Shown here: piece after piece, positions 36,947 to 47,195 of the stretch
Layout: each line of letters begins with the position of its first letter
How positions within the stretch are numbered: the first letter of the stretch is position 1
NCBI GenBank assembly: GCA_016932415.1
Contig: JAFGCX010000010.1
Location: 313,641-377,640 of the forward strand
Reading direction: 5' to 3'
Origin: Candidatus Krumholzibacteriota bacterium
GTDB lineage: Bacteria; Krumholzibacteriota; Krumholzibacteriia; Krumholzibacteriales; Krumholzibacteriaceae
Length of the DNA stretch: 64,000 bases
The notes under the pieces: generated by a model
Databases searched by the model: none
What the model was told of the DNA's origin: nothing
What the model saw: only the letters and a program-made list of their open reading frames with translations
Translations under genes and position numbers: made by a program

Positions 36947-38899
36947 CTATAGTGAATCGAGGAATGCCTCGAAATTCTCCCGGCCCGCCCCGGTCTTTTC
37001 TTCGACCGTGTCTTCAGCCATAGCGTTCTTTTTGCTTTCCTGCTTTTCTTCAGGCAGGAATTCGGGAGGTAGTATCTTGAAGTTCTTCTGATCCTGGACA
37101 GGTCTTATTCTCAGAGTCGTCAGGTAACTCAGGGTCAGTATGATTACGGGGAGAGCTATCCTTATGACCGGGGAAGGGGCAATGAGCACGCGCGGATCCT
37201 TGAAATAGAAACCGGACCAGACGAGAGTGAGGATCGCGGCGGAATCAACGATCATATGGCATATGCCCGAACCTGTTCTGCCGTACCAGATGCGGGCAGC
37301 GCCTGGGATGATCATCACTTTCCATCCCGCCTTGCTGCCTCCCGATGGTCCGATCTTCTGTCTTCTGTGTCTAAGGAGAGCTTCCATCACCTTTACGCTA
37401 GAGAGTCCGTTGATCAGGTTTGTGCAATCGCCGCAAAGGGAAAGTCCGGTATCCTGATTCGAGCAGGATGGACAGGTCGCCGTTGAGCAGTTAGCGCATC
37501 TGAATACTTTCCAGTCACCCGATATCCGGCCGCTGATGAAAATACCGAGAAATATCGAACCGCCCAGCAGGTACCCCAGCCATCTGAATGGAAAAAGCAG
37601 CCAGGGCCTGAAGAGTTCTCCTATCAGGGGAGTATCGTAAAGAGCAGCTTCATCCTTTGCCATCGACCACAGGTACCGGTTAGGGAAGGATTGGTCATAG
37701 ACCGAAAGATCTCTCAACCTGGTCGATGGGTGATAATCCCTGAATTTCTCGATCCCGTGCGAACTGGCCTGTTTCAGCGCTCTGCTTGATTCGGCGAAGA
37801 GCATCTTGTTGATATACGCCTGACCTATATTGAAGTGAGCGACCGCGTTCGTCGAATCGATCGCAAGGACGTTCTGGTACCCGGCCAGCGCCTTGTTATA
37901 ATCCGCCTGCATGAAATAGACATTTCCCAGGTTCAGATAGGCGGGAGCGAAACTTCCGTCGGCAGAGACCGAAGCAAGCAGATGTGTCCTTGCTTCTTCG
38001 TATCGTCCGATCCTGTACATCAGCGTTCCGAGCGCGAACTCTTTCGCTCCTTCGAACCGCGCGCCTTCGATTTTGTCGATCGAATCGATGAGCCCCTGGT
38101 TTCCGCCCGATTCGTTCAGAAGGGCCAGCCTGCCGGTTATGCTGTTCCGGTCGATCGCCGGTATTGCCATGTTGGAGAGTGGAGCAGTGACGGAGATGAT
38201 CCCTGTGACTATGACGAGGAAAGTAACAGCGGTCTTTTCCCTTCTTGTCATGAACATCCACAGAGTGCTGATAAGTATAGCTATATAGATCGCCGCTCCG
38301 AGCCGCATCACCAGCAGCGAGATGATGATCAATATCCCGATATATTTCGAAGGAGGGAATGAATATTTTTTCGAATACGCTTCCTGCGTCTTGTGATTTA
38401 TGAATTGCCAGTATTTGAAGATCATTATGACCAGCGTCAACGCGAGCGCTATTAGAGCCGAGGCGGCGAGATGTATCGCGAGGTTGAGCGCGAGAAGTCC
38501 CTGGTTGCGGAGACTCCAGGCCTGATGTTTAAACCCTTCGATAAGGTGGAACAGAAAATCGGGTGAACCTCGCAACAGTTCCACCCGGGCGAGAGTGAAG
38601 AAAGGATCCGGATTGCTCCCGGAGACAGAGCCACTAAGGATCAGCAATCCTTTGGCTTTTTCATAATTTCCAGCGTCGAGTTGTCTTACCGCTTCGCTGT
38701 ATATCACCCTTGACGCTGTTTCAAGAGAAGGCGCACCCTCCTGAAGCCGCTCTGCCGAATATTCTCTCAAGACAGGGTTGGATATATTTTCCAATGAGTT
38801 AGCGAAAATATTATCGCATAATGCACTGCAGAGAAATACGCAGATAATAGCGGTGACTGTCCTTCGCGCCATAACTTGTTGTACCTTAATGCCTTTCAT
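36947..38899 (-). CDS. TPR membrane protein with Cys-cluster (zinc-finger-like), unknown function
   Basis: This roughly 650-residue protein has a signal-like N-terminus (IICVFLCSALCDNIFA), membrane segments near residues 143-165 and 188-225, then TPR repeats (about 290-390; FAPAYLNLGNVYFMQADYNKALAGYQNVLAID is one). Another membrane segment precedes a C-x2-C-x4-C-x2-C-x9-C-x2-C cluster (about residues 480-505), which looks metal-binding. Two or three more membrane segments and a charged tail follow. I do not recognise a named family. The start is uncertain: ATG at 38899, TTG at 38905 and ATG at 38872 are all possible. It is transcribed divergently from asnS and 6 bases upstream of the DUF4388 gene. 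Confidence 0.68.
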   Translation of the reverse strand: MKGIKVQQVMARRTVTAIICVFLCSALCDNIFANSLENISNPVLREYSAERLQEGAPSLETASRVIYSEAVRQLDAGNYEKAKGLLILSGSVSGSNPDPFFTLARVELLRGSPDFLFHLIEGFKHQAWSLRNQGLLALNLAIHLAASALIALALTLVIMIFKYWQFINHKTQEAYSKKYSFPPSKYIGILIIISLLVMRLGAAIYIAILISTLWMFMTRREKTAVTFLVIVTGIISVTAPLSNMAIPAIDRNSITGRLALLNESGGNQGLIDSIDKIEGARFEGAKEFALGTLMYRIGRYEEARTHLLASVSADGSFAPAYLNLGNVYFMQADYNKALAGYQNVLAIDSTNAVAHFNIGQAYINKMLFAESSRALKQASSHGIEKFRDYHPSTRLRDLSVYDQSFPNRYLWSMAKDEAALYDTPLIGELFRPWLLFPFRWLGYLLGGSIFLGIFISGRISGDWKVFRCANCSTATCPSCSNQDTGLSLCGDCTNLINGLSSVKVMEALLRHRRQKIGPSGGSKAGWKVMIIPGAARIWYGRTGSGICHMIVDSAAILTLVWSGFYFKDPRVLIAPSPVIRIALPVIILTLSYLTTLRIRPVQDQKNFKILPPEFLPEEKQESKKNAMAEDTVEEKTGAGRENFEAFLDSL

Positions 38900-39043
38900 G
38901 ATCAAAAAGCGCCATTTCCAGCAGTAGTATCTGCCTCACAGGTCCTTTTGATTCCACATCGGCAATTATCATGCCGTAAGGGGAGACGACTGAGATAATC
39001 ATCGACTGTGGTATTTCATCATTTACACCGGCCTCTCCGGGTG

Positions 39044-39076
39044 TTACATAGATATATAGCATATTTATATATATTG
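39044..39076 (+). promoter_or_regulatory. AT-rich promoter candidate for asnS
   Basis: Upstream of asnS, in the 209-base divergent gap, TTACAT (39044-39049) is followed after 18 bases by TATATA (39068-39073) in a strongly AT-rich stretch. This resembles a sigma-70 promoter, but the TA-rich background gives many alternatives. A promoter for the divergent TPR gene must also lie in the gap; I cannot place it. Confidence 0.28.
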
Positions 39077-39114
39077 ACTGTTCGTGTTGTTTTGACAGAA
39101 AGAGGGATAAGGCG

Positions 39115-40410
39115 ATGCAGCCGGCAGAGATTTCAGGAATAAGCAGATTCAGTGGTCAGGAAGTACTTCTCAAAGGCTGGGTATATAATTTTCGTTCCAG
39201 CGGCAGCATAATCTTCCTTCAACTCCGCGACGGGACGGGTGTAATCCAGTGCATAGTGGAAAAGACTCTTGTCGGTGATGAGCAGTTCGAGGCGGCGAAG
39301 ACGATCACGCAGGAATCGTCGATCGAGATAAAAGGCATGGTTCGCGAGGATTCAAGGGCGCCGGGGGGTTTTGAGCTTGGAGTGACGGGTCTTTCGATCA
39401 TCCAGGTGGCGGAGGAGTACCCGATCACCCCGAAGGAACATGGCAGCACTTTTCTCATGGATAACAGGCATCTCTGGCTGAGGAGTTCGCGGCAGAACGC
39501 GATTCTCAGGATCAGGGCAAGCCTCATCCGGTATATAAGGGATTTTTTCGACAACCGGGGCTTTATCCTCTGCGATACGCCGATATTCACCCCGAACGCC
39601 TGCGAGGGGACGACGACCCTTTTCGAGACCGATTATTTCGGGGACAAGGCGTATCTTACTCAGAGCGGGCAGCTTTACAACGAAGCGACTGCGGCCGCTT
39701 TCAGAAAGGTATACTGTTTCGGTCCCACGTTCAGGGCGGAGAAATCGAAGACGAGAAGGCATCTGATAGAATTCTGGATGGTGGAGCCTGAAGTCGCTTT
39801 TGCCGATCTTGACGATATCATGCAGCTTGCCGAGGATTTTATAGTCGATATAGTCGGCCGTGCCCTCGAGGATCATCGCTCCACGCTCGTCGATGTTCTT
39901 GAGAGGGATGTTACTCCTCTGGAAAAGGTCCAGCCGCCGTTTCCCAGGGTCTCATACATGGAGGCGGCTGCCATCCTCAAAAAGAAAGGGGTCGAATTCC
40001 AGACCGGAGGAGACTTCGGGGGGAATGACGAGACCGTACTGACAGAGGATTACGACAGGCCATTTTTTGTCCACCGTTTCCCGGCGGCGATCAAGGCGTT
40101 CTATATGGAACAGGATCCCGATGACAAGGATCTCAGCCTTTCCGTAGATCTTCTGGCGCCGGAAGGGTACGGGGAAATAATCGGTGGAGGCCAGAGAGCG
40201 TACGATCTCGATTTTCTCAGGAAAAGGATCAAAGAGCACGGACTCCCTGAAAAGGCGTTCGACTGGTATTTCGATCTCAGAAGATACGGCACCTTTCCTC
40301 ATTCAGGTTTCGGCCTCGGTGTCGAAAGGACGCTCGCCTGGATATGCGGGATCAAGCATGTAAGAGAGACGATCCCATTCCCAAGGCTGATCAACAGGCT
40401 TTCTCCGTAG
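39115..40410 (+). CDS. asnS: Asparaginyl-tRNA synthetase
   Basis: AsnRS charges tRNA-Asn with asparagine. The 431-residue class IIb synthetase has an N-terminal OB-fold anticodon domain ([23 protein letters not shown]), motif 2 ([20 protein letters not shown]) and motif 3 ([20 protein letters not shown]) ending in the IPFPR typical of AsnRS. Related aspartyl enzymes would have AFD before their motif 3, which is not seen. Its presence argues that the organism makes Asn-tRNA directly. Confidence 0.93.
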   Translation: MQPAEISGISRFSGQEVLLKGWVYNFRSSGSIIFLQLRDGTGVIQCIVEKTLVGDEQFEAAKTITQESSIEIKGMVREDSRAPGGFELGVTGLSIIQVAEEYPITPKEHGSTFLMDNRHLWLRSSRQNAILRIRASLIRYIRDFFDNRGFILCDTPIFTPNACEGTTTLFETDYFGDKAYLTQSGQLYNEATAAAFRKVYCFGPTFRAEKSKTRRHLIEFWMVEPEVAFADLDDIMQLAEDFIVDIVGRALEDHRSTLVDVLERDVTPLEKVQPPFPRVSYMEAAAILKKKGVEFQTGGDFGGNDETVLTEDYDRPFFVHRFPAAIKAFYMEQDPDDKDLSLSVDLLAPEGYGEIIGGGQRAYDLDFLRKRIKEHGLPEKAFDWYFDLRRYGTFPHSGFGLGVERTLAWICGIKHVRETIPFPRLINRLSP

Positions 40411-40491
40411 CCGATGGCGTCAGGCGCGCCAGCCGGACCGCCAGGTGACTCCTTCCGGCGGGAGAAAGGTCGGGTCGGCGCAGCTTCCCTG

Positions 40492-40520
40492 TTGACCTTG
40501 CAGGGCCCATCTGCTAATTT
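40492..40520 (+). promoter_or_regulatory. Sigma-70-like promoter upstream of the secreted TPR gene
   Basis: TTGACC (40492-40497) and TAATTT (40515-40520) are separated by 17 bases, close to the consensus, and lie 47 bases before the TTG start at 40567. ACTAA and TTAGT downstream could form a weak 5-bp hairpin followed by Ts (40521-40540). A strong AAGGAGG ribosome site follows. Confidence 0.42.
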
Positions 40521-40566
40521 ACTAATACTTTTTTAGTTTTTCTTCCTCTTTCAAGGAGGAATTTCT

Positions 40567-43500
40567 TTGAATGGACGATCTTTGAACGGGTTTCACGCAG
40601 CGCTGCTGCTGTTTTTTATTCTGCCACCCCTGACCTCCGCGGTAAAGGCTGGAGAGACGGATGATTTCCGTTTTGCCAGCCGGCTTCAGCGCGACGGGAT
40701 GTATATCGCCGCGGCGGAGGAATATATCCGTTTTTCAGAGAAATACCCCGGAAGCGTCCTCAGGCCGGACGCCCTGTTCAACGCGGGCGAATCGTGGATG
40801 AAGGCCGGAAAAGCGAGCGAAGCTCTCGATGTCTTTGAAACGATGCTCACTTCATACTCAGGCCATAAAGATGCGTGCAAGGCAAGGTATTACAGGGGCG
40901 ACATCTTCAAGGTATTAAAAAGATACAGGGAATCGGCTGACGAATTCCTGATGATAGATGAAGTATATCCCGATTGTCCGCTGGTAGGCCAGGCTCTTCT
41001 TTCCGCCGGAGAGTCGATACTGATGGCGGGAGAGCCGCATGAAGCGGCCTCTGTCCTGAGAAGACTCACCGACTCGAAGGATTTCCCCGGACTTCAGCCG
41101 AGAGCCCTTTACAACCTTGCCGCCTCTCTTCAGGAGATCGGAAGGGACCTCGAAGCTGCCTCGGTACTGGAGAGACTTACCTCGGAGTATTCAAAATCAC
41201 CGGTAGCAGCCCTGGCTTTTATGCGGCTGGGGGAAGACGCGTTCGCCAGAGGAGAGTATCCTGCCGCGGGGAATTTTTTCAAGGAAGCCGCCGGTCGTTA
41301 CAAGGAAGATATCCTGAGGGAAAAGGCTGTTCTGAGAATCCTTGATGTGACTGGCGCTGAGGGAAACATCCCTTCTTTCCTCAGGGAATCGGAACATTTT
41401 CTGAACGATTTCCCCGATTCGCCTTCGCGTCCGGATGTGTACAGAAAAGCGATTGAATCGGCCTGGGAGCTGGGAGAAACTAAAAAAGCGCTTACTCTCA
41501 TCGACAGATGGAGAGGAGAGGGGACGGGGCAGGACTCGACGGGAGCAGTAAGTCTTCTGAGGGGAAAGATCCTTGCTTCCCGCGCGGAGAAAGGGAAAGC
41601 CCTCGAGGAGCTCAGGGAATTCAGGCACCGGTGGAGCAGTTCGCCTCTGCTCGTGGAGGCGTTGCGACTCGAAGCGAAGCTCCTTATCGAGGACGGACGC
41701 GGTGAGGAAGCAGAGGCAAGGTTGCAACTCGCTCTCATCGAGGACGCCAGGCGCGCCGAACATGGTTCGATCCTCAACCAACTGGCTTCACTGGCGATAG
41801 AGGGATCAGGCGATACCTTGTCGGCACTGAGATACTGGGATATGGTCATCGCGCTCGAAGATGGTCTGGAGACTCATGAGGAAGCTCTGTGGAGATCTGC
41901 GAGCACGCTCGACGGGATCGGGGACGCGACAAGGGCACTGGACAGGTTCGATCAGCTGCTGAGTGTATTTCCCGATGGAAGATATTCCGGAGAAGCTAAA
42001 GAGCGGATGGCGATACTGCGGCTGCGCGACCGTAAAAGCGGAGATCCGATATCGGACCTGGCACGGATCGCGGCAGGATCCGCCTCGATAACGGAGAGGT
42101 ATGTCGATGTCGGAATAATCCTTCTCGATAAGGCGGACAGGCCTGAGCATGCATTCGCGTTTTTCGACCGGCTGAAAGAAACGGACCTGCCCGATTCCCT
42201 ATGGATGAAGGTGGCTTATTACAAGGGAAAATCAAAAAAAAGGATCTATGAGAAATCTCTCCTCGCTGGAAAGGAAGAGAAAAGACTCCTGGGTGACGCG
42301 GTCGGATTCTGGTCGAAAGTAGCAAGCCGGGCACCAGGCACATACTGGGGAGGCCTGTCCCACAGGGCTTATCTGGAAAACAGGCTCGGAGACTGGAATC
42401 TTGAAGACCAGATAAAGAGACTCGATGAATTTACGGGGTATTACCGCAGCGGGGAGAATATGTGGTGGGCGGTCTCGACTAAAGCGGATCTTCTCTATGA
42501 CAGAGCCAGGTCCGGAGAAGGATGGGCTGTCGACAGTTCGCTCGTCGTCTTCAGCAGTATACTTCAAGGCGATCCGCCGGCTTCTTTCAGAAAGGAAGCC
42601 CTTCTTAAGACAGGGTACCTGTTGAGGATGAAAGGGCAGCAGGAAGCGGCGGCCCGGGCTTTGACCTCCTTTGTCGACGAAAACAGCGGCGATGAAAGGA
42701 CAGCCCCTGTCCTGTACGATCTTGGAGAGCTCTTTCTCTCGATGAGGGAGTACAAAAAGGCGCTCGACTCCTATTCGAGGTCTCTCGATTCCCCGTCACC
42801 CGGTCCGATAAGGTCGAAGTGCCAGTTGAGGATCGGGGATTGCCTCTATTACCTGCAGGATTTCACTGGAGCGAAAGAGGCATACAGTTTTCTGGGAAGC
42901 CTCTACCCCGAAAGTCCGCTTGCCGATGAAGCGGCCTACAGGGAATCGATCACTCTTCAGAGGCTCGGAGAATATGACCGCAGCGACTCGATCCTCGTAT
43001 CCCTGTCGACTGACGAAAACCTGTCAAAAAGCCTCCGAGCGAGGGTCCTCTCCAGGCTTGGCGAGAATCTCCTCGCCGGGGGAAAAGCCGAAGAGGCGAG
43101 GGTCCTGATAGAAGAGCTGGTAAAGATCGAAAGAAAAGGGATCAATCAGGTGCTTTATGGCGAAGTCCTGTATGAGACAGGTGATTACGCCGGTTCCATA
43201 AAAGCTTTTTCAGACGCGATTAGATTCGAAGGGATCGATACGTGCCGCGTGCTGACCGGAATGGCAAGCGCCCGGTTCCGCGATGGAAATATTAAGGAGG
43301 GATCGAGGGATCTCCAGCGTCTTCTTGAATATTCTCCGGGATGCGAAGGGATATCCGCCGTAATGCTCGAGAAGGGAAAGATGGAAGCTGCCAACGGCCA
43401 TTGTGACAAGGCCGGAGAGACTCTGGAGCTTTTAAGGAGCAGGTTTCCGGGAACAGGACCGGCCGCTGAAGCGCTCTATCATATCGCAGTCTGTGATCTG

Positions 43501-44199
43501 AAGCGCGGCGGAAACGCCGAAGCGATAGATAAGCTCAATCTGTTCCTCAGGGAATCCCCCAACACGCCGATTCTTGACAAAGCTTACTTCAAGCTGGCAT
43601 CGGCTCATTACCAGTCGGAAAATCTCAATCTCGCCGCGCAGAACTACTCGCTTGCGGCGGAAGCGTCCAGGGACGACGCGTTCGTCTTCATGGCGCTTAA
43701 AAATATGGCGATGATAAACCAGGAGCTCGAAGAGTGGGGAAAAGCCGGTGAAGCATGGTACATGTTGTGCGAAAGATTCCCCGGACATAAAGATATTGTC
43801 GAACTCTTCTTCAACCTGGGATTCTGTTACTCACAATCGGGCAGGTTTGAACTGGCAAGGGAAGTATATGTCAGGATACCGGGGATCGCCGCGAATGAAG
43901 AACAGAGAGGCCGAGCGCATTACTGGGCGGGGATCAGCCTGAAGAACCTTGACAGGTGCGAGGAAGCAGTCAGAGAATTTCTCAGGGTCCCGTACCTGAG
44001 GACAGGTGGTATGTGGGGGATCACCTCCAAGCTGGAGGCGGCTATTTGTTACGAGAGGCTTGGGCAGACCGAACAGGCGGTTCAGATATATGAGAGGATA
44101 GTCAATGCTCATGGTGAGAACTCCGATTGGGGCTCCATAGCCAGGAAAGCGCTCGACAGGATCAATGGCGTGGAAAAGAAAGACGAGGCCGGAGATTGA
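40567..44199 (+). CDS. Large secreted TPR-repeat protein
   Basis: The 1210-residue protein starts with a signal peptide (AALLLFFILPPLTSAVKA) and is otherwise almost entirely tetratricopeptide repeats. Repeat signatures such as ALFNAGESWMKAGKASEAL, YYRGDIFKVLKRYRESADEF and VLYDLGELFLSMREYKKALD recur through the chain. TPR arrays form superhelical scaffolds for protein binding; here it would act in the periplasm, perhaps in envelope assembly. The repeats resemble those of YbgF/CpoB and BamD-like proteins, but I cannot assign it. The start is TTG at 40567, 6 bases after AAGGAGGA. uvrA begins 42 bases downstream. Confidence 0.8.
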   Translation: MNGRSLNGFHAALLLFFILPPLTSAVKAGETDDFRFASRLQRDGMYIAAAEEYIRFSEKYPGSVLRPDALFNAGESWMKAGKASEALDVFETMLTSYSGHKDACKARYYRGDIFKVLKRYRESADEFLMIDEVYPDCPLVGQALLSAGESILMAGEPHEAASVLRRLTDSKDFPGLQPRALYNLAASLQEIGRDLEAASVLERLTSEYSKSPVAALAFMRLGEDAFARGEYPAAGNFFKEAAGRYKEDILREKAVLRILDVTGAEGNIPSFLRESEHFLNDFPDSPSRPDVYRKAIESAWELGETKKALTLIDRWRGEGTGQDSTGAVSLLRGKILASRAEKGKALEELREFRHRWSSSPLLVEALRLEAKLLIEDGRGEEAEARLQLALIEDARRAEHGSILNQLASLAIEGSGDTLSALRYWDMVIALEDGLETHEEALWRSASTLDGIGDATRALDRFDQLLSVFPDGRYSGEAKERMAILRLRDRKSGDPISDLARIAAGSASITERYVDVGIILLDKADRPEHAFAFFDRLKETDLPDSLWMKVAYYKGKSKKRIYEKSLLAGKEEKRLLGDAVGFWSKVASRAPGTYWGGLSHRAYLENRLGDWNLEDQIKRLDEFTGYYRSGENMWWAVSTKADLLYDRARSGEGWAVDSSLVVFSSILQGDPPASFRKEALLKTGYLLRMKGQQEAAARALTSFVDENSGDERTAPVLYDLGELFLSMREYKKALDSYSRSLDSPSPGPIRSKCQLRIGDCLYYLQDFTGAKEAYSFLGSLYPESPLADEAAYRESITLQRLGEYDRSDSILVSLSTDENLSKSLRARVLSRLGENLLAGGKAEEARVLIEELVKIERKGINQVLYGEVLYETGDYAGSIKAFSDAIRFEGIDTCRVLTGMASARFRDGNIKEGSRDLQRLLEYSPGCEGISAVMLEKGKMEAANGHCDKAGETLELLRSRFPGTGPAAEALYHIAVCDLKRGGNAEAIDKLNLFLRESPNTPILDKAYFKLASAHYQSENLNLAAQNYSLAAEASRDDAFVFMALKNMAMINQELEEWGKAGEAWYMLCERFPGHKDIVELFFNLGFCYSQSGRFELAREVYVRIPGIAANEEQRGRAHYWAGISLKNLDRCEEAVREFLRVPYLRTGGMWGITSKLEAAICYERLGQTEQAVQIYERIVNAHGENSDWGSIARKALDRINGVEKKDEAGD

Positions 44200-44241
44200 C
44201 GCAGGGGCCCACGCATCGCTTCCGGCAAGAGGTAGGACAAG

Positions 44242-47139
44242 ATGACCGGTGAATACCTTGTTGTCAAGGGAGCCCGCGAACACAACCTGAAGAATCTTAC
44301 CCTCAGGATGCCGAGGGGCGCTTTTATCGTAATAACCGGCCTGAGCGGTTCAGGAAAATCATCTCTCGCGTTCGACACGATATATGCCGAAGGCCAGCGC
44401 AGGTATGTCGAGTCGCTGTCCAGTTACGCCAGGCAATTTCTTGAACAGATGGAAAAACCCGACGTCGATTCCATCGAGGGATTATCTCCGGCAATATCGA
44501 TCGACCAGAAGACGACCTCGCGCAACCCCCGTTCCACCGTCGGCACTATTACCGAGATCCATGATTATCTGAGGGTCCTCTTCGCGCGCACCGGTACTCC
44601 CCACTGCCCCGGTTGCGGCCGGACGATTTCCCGGCAGACGGTATCACAGATAGTAGACAGGATCATGGAAAGCCAGGAAGGTTCCGCCCTTGTCATCATG
44701 GCTCCGGTCGTCAGGGGACGAAAGGGAGAACACCGGGCTCTGCTGAGCAAACTGTCGAAAGATGGTTATACGCGCGTCAGGGTCGATGGAAAGGTATTCG
44801 GCCTTGACGGAGACGATATAAAGATAGATAAAAACAGAAAACACGATATAGAGGTCATAGTCGACAGGTTGAAGATCAGGCCGGGGATCGAACGGAGGCT
44901 CTCCGATTCGGCGGAGACCGCCGCGGTGGCTGGAGGCGGCGTGATACTCGTCGAGCAGGGAAAAGATGAGACCCTGTACAGTCTCGAATATTCATGTCCA
45001 TGGTGCGGAGGGGGACTCGGGGAGATATCGCCAAGGATATTTTCCTTCAATTCTCCTTATGGAGCGTGTGAGGGATGTCACGGTCTCGGAACCACGATCG
45101 ATTTTTCCATGGAGCTGGTCGTCCCGGACAGCTCGCTCAGTATCCGCGAAGGTGCGCTCGCCCCGGTCGGGCTGATAAAGGATAACTGGTTCAGGCTCAG
45201 GCTTGAAGCTCTGAGCAAGCTATTCAGGTTTTCTCTCGATACTCCTTTCGAGAGGTTGTCGAAAAAAAACAGGAAGATCATCCTGGAAGGTTCCGACGAC
45301 GAGATCACTGTGCACTATGATTTTAAAAAGGGAAGGGGTGAATACACGACCCGGTGGGAAGGGATCATACCCAACCTGAGGCGCAGATATCATCAGACAG
45401 GTTCCGAGGCGGTCAGAAAATGGATTGAGACATACATGATATCGGCCGATTGCCGTGAATGCGGAGGAAGCAGGCTTCGCAAAGAGAGCCTTTCCGTCCT
45501 TGTGGCCGGCAGGAATATAGCCGAAATATCCCACCTTACGATAGACAACGCGGCAGAATTCTTTTCTGACCTTAAATTCAGCGGGAATGACAGCATAGTC
45601 GGAGAACCTCTTCTGAAAGAGATCACTTCAAGACTTGATTTTCTGAAGAATGTCGGACTTGATTATCTTGCTCTTGACAGGTCGGCCGGTACTCTCGCCG
45701 GAGGAGAGGCTCAGAGGATCAGGCTTGCAACGCAGATAGGATCGAAGCTTGTCGGAGTCCTCTATATTCTCGACGAACCATCGATCGGTCTTCACCAGAG
45801 GGATAACGCCCGTCTCATAGCTACTTTGAAGGAACTGAGGGATGCGGGAAATACCGTTATTGTGATAGAGCACGACAGGGAGACGATCCTGGCCGCCGAC
45901 CACGTGATAGATCTCGGTCCCGGCGCGGGTGAGCATGGAGGGTATCTCGTGGCCGCCGGTTCTCCGGAACAGATAATCGAGACTGCCGGAAGCCTCACTG
46001 GCAGGTTCCTGCGGACCGATACCGTCTCAGACTCCGGCCCGCCGTTGAGGGAAGGAAGCGGTGTCGACCTGGTCCTCAGGGGAGCGAGAGCGAATAACCT
46101 GAAGAATATTGACGTTGCCTTCCCGATCGGAAAACTTATATGCGTCACTGGCGTCTCCGGCTCGGGAAAAAGCACCCTGGTCAACGATATACTCTTCAGG
46201 GCGCTGCACAGAAGATTCTTCAGAAGCAGGAAATTGCCCGGTCCCCATGACGGAATCGACGGCGCGGAAAATATCGACAAGGTGATCAATATAGACCAGT
46301 CCCCCATAGGAAGGACCCCGAGATCGAATCCGGCTACCTATACAGGAATCTTCGGGCCTGTTCGAGATCTTTTTTCACGGCTTCCGGAATCGAAGATCAG
46401 GGGATACAGACCGGGACGGTTCAGTTTCAACGTAAAAGGGGGCAGGTGTGAAGTCTGTAGCGGGGACGGGATGATAAAGGTAGAGATGCATTTCCTGCCG
46501 GACGTCTACGTGCACTGCCAGGAATGCAAGGGTAAAAGATACAACAGGGAGACGCTCGAGGTCTTCTTCAAAAACAGGAATATTGCCGAAGTACTGGAAT
46601 TGACCGTTGACGAAGCGATAGATTTCTTTGAGAATATCCCTTCTGTAAGACGCAAGCTCCAGGTCCTTCAGGATGTGGGGTTGGGATATATAAGGTTGGG
46701 ACAGCCTGCGACTACTCTTTCGGGGGGCGAGGCGCAGAGAGTGAAGCTGTCCTCGGAACTAAGCAAGGTCGGAACGGGCAAGACCCTTTATATTCTCGAT
46801 GAACCGAGTACCGGCCTGCACTTCGAGGATGTCAAACTCCTTATGGCTGTTCTGGGAAGGCTTGTTGATCGGGGGAACACGGTTCTTGTCATAGAGCACA
46901 ATCCCGATATTATCCGGCATGCCGATCATATAATCGACCTTGGCCCCGAGGGGGGTGAGCGCGGAGGAGAAGTGATATACGCGGGAGCTCCGGCTGGAAT
47001 AACAGGATGCGACAGTTCCTGGACAGGAAAGATGCTGAAAGACCAGCTCAGGCCTGTCAATAGAGCGGGGCAACAGGATCAGGCTGTCATTTCCGGAAGA
47101 AAGGCGGAAGCAGCAGGGAATAAAAAAGGGAAGCACTGA
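44242..47139 (+). CDS. uvrA: Excinuclease ABC subunit A
   Basis: UvrA is the DNA damage-recognition ATPase of nucleotide excision repair. The 965-residue protein has two ABC units: Walker A GLSGSGKSSLA near residue 33 and GVSGSGKSTLV near residue 638, with signature motifs LAGGEAQR and LSGGEAQR. Zinc-binding Cys pairs are present (CPGCG, CPWCG, CEGC, CRECGG, CEVCSG, CQEC). The insertion-domain segment LEQMEKPDVDSIEGLSPAIS is typical. All parts look functional. The upstream TPR gene is close, but there is no functional link I can see. Confidence 0.97.
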   Translation: MTGEYLVVKGAREHNLKNLTLRMPRGAFIVITGLSGSGKSSLAFDTIYAEGQRRYVESLSSYARQFLEQMEKPDVDSIEGLSPAISIDQKTTSRNPRSTVGTITEIHDYLRVLFARTGTPHCPGCGRTISRQTVSQIVDRIMESQEGSALVIMAPVVRGRKGEHRALLSKLSKDGYTRVRVDGKVFGLDGDDIKIDKNRKHDIEVIVDRLKIRPGIERRLSDSAETAAVAGGGVILVEQGKDETLYSLEYSCPWCGGGLGEISPRIFSFNSPYGACEGCHGLGTTIDFSMELVVPDSSLSIREGALAPVGLIKDNWFRLRLEALSKLFRFSLDTPFERLSKKNRKIILEGSDDEITVHYDFKKGRGEYTTRWEGIIPNLRRRYHQTGSEAVRKWIETYMISADCRECGGSRLRKESLSVLVAGRNIAEISHLTIDNAAEFFSDLKFSGNDSIVGEPLLKEITSRLDFLKNVGLDYLALDRSAGTLAGGEAQRIRLATQIGSKLVGVLYILDEPSIGLHQRDNARLIATLKELRDAGNTVIVIEHDRETILAADHVIDLGPGAGEHGGYLVAAGSPEQIIETAGSLTGRFLRTDTVSDSGPPLREGSGVDLVLRGARANNLKNIDVAFPIGKLICVTGVSGSGKSTLVNDILFRALHRRFFRSRKLPGPHDGIDGAENIDKVINIDQSPIGRTPRSNPATYTGIFGPVRDLFSRLPESKIRGYRPGRFSFNVKGGRCEVCSGDGMIKVEMHFLPDVYVHCQECKGKRYNRETLEVFFKNRNIAEVLELTVDEAIDFFENIPSVRRKLQVLQDVGLGYIRLGQPATTLSGGEAQRVKLSSELSKVGTGKTLYILDEPSTGLHFEDVKLLMAVLGRLVDRGNTVLVIEHNPDIIRHADHIIDLGPEGGERGGEVIYAGAPAGITGCDSSWTGKMLKDQLRPVNRAGQQDQAVISGRKAEAAGNKKGKH

Positions 47140-47195
47140 AACTTGTCCGGCGCCGCACGGTTCGCGCGAAGCCGGTCTTACAACGGGAGTGACTT

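Noticed and set aside
47147-47175. Possible terminator between uvrA and gcvT (CCGGC...GCCGG with an inner TTCGCGCGAA)
   Set aside because: No T-run follows, the stem is short and the loop long.
47140-47195. Glycine riboswitch before gcvT
   Set aside because: The gap is 56 bases, too short for even one aptamer.
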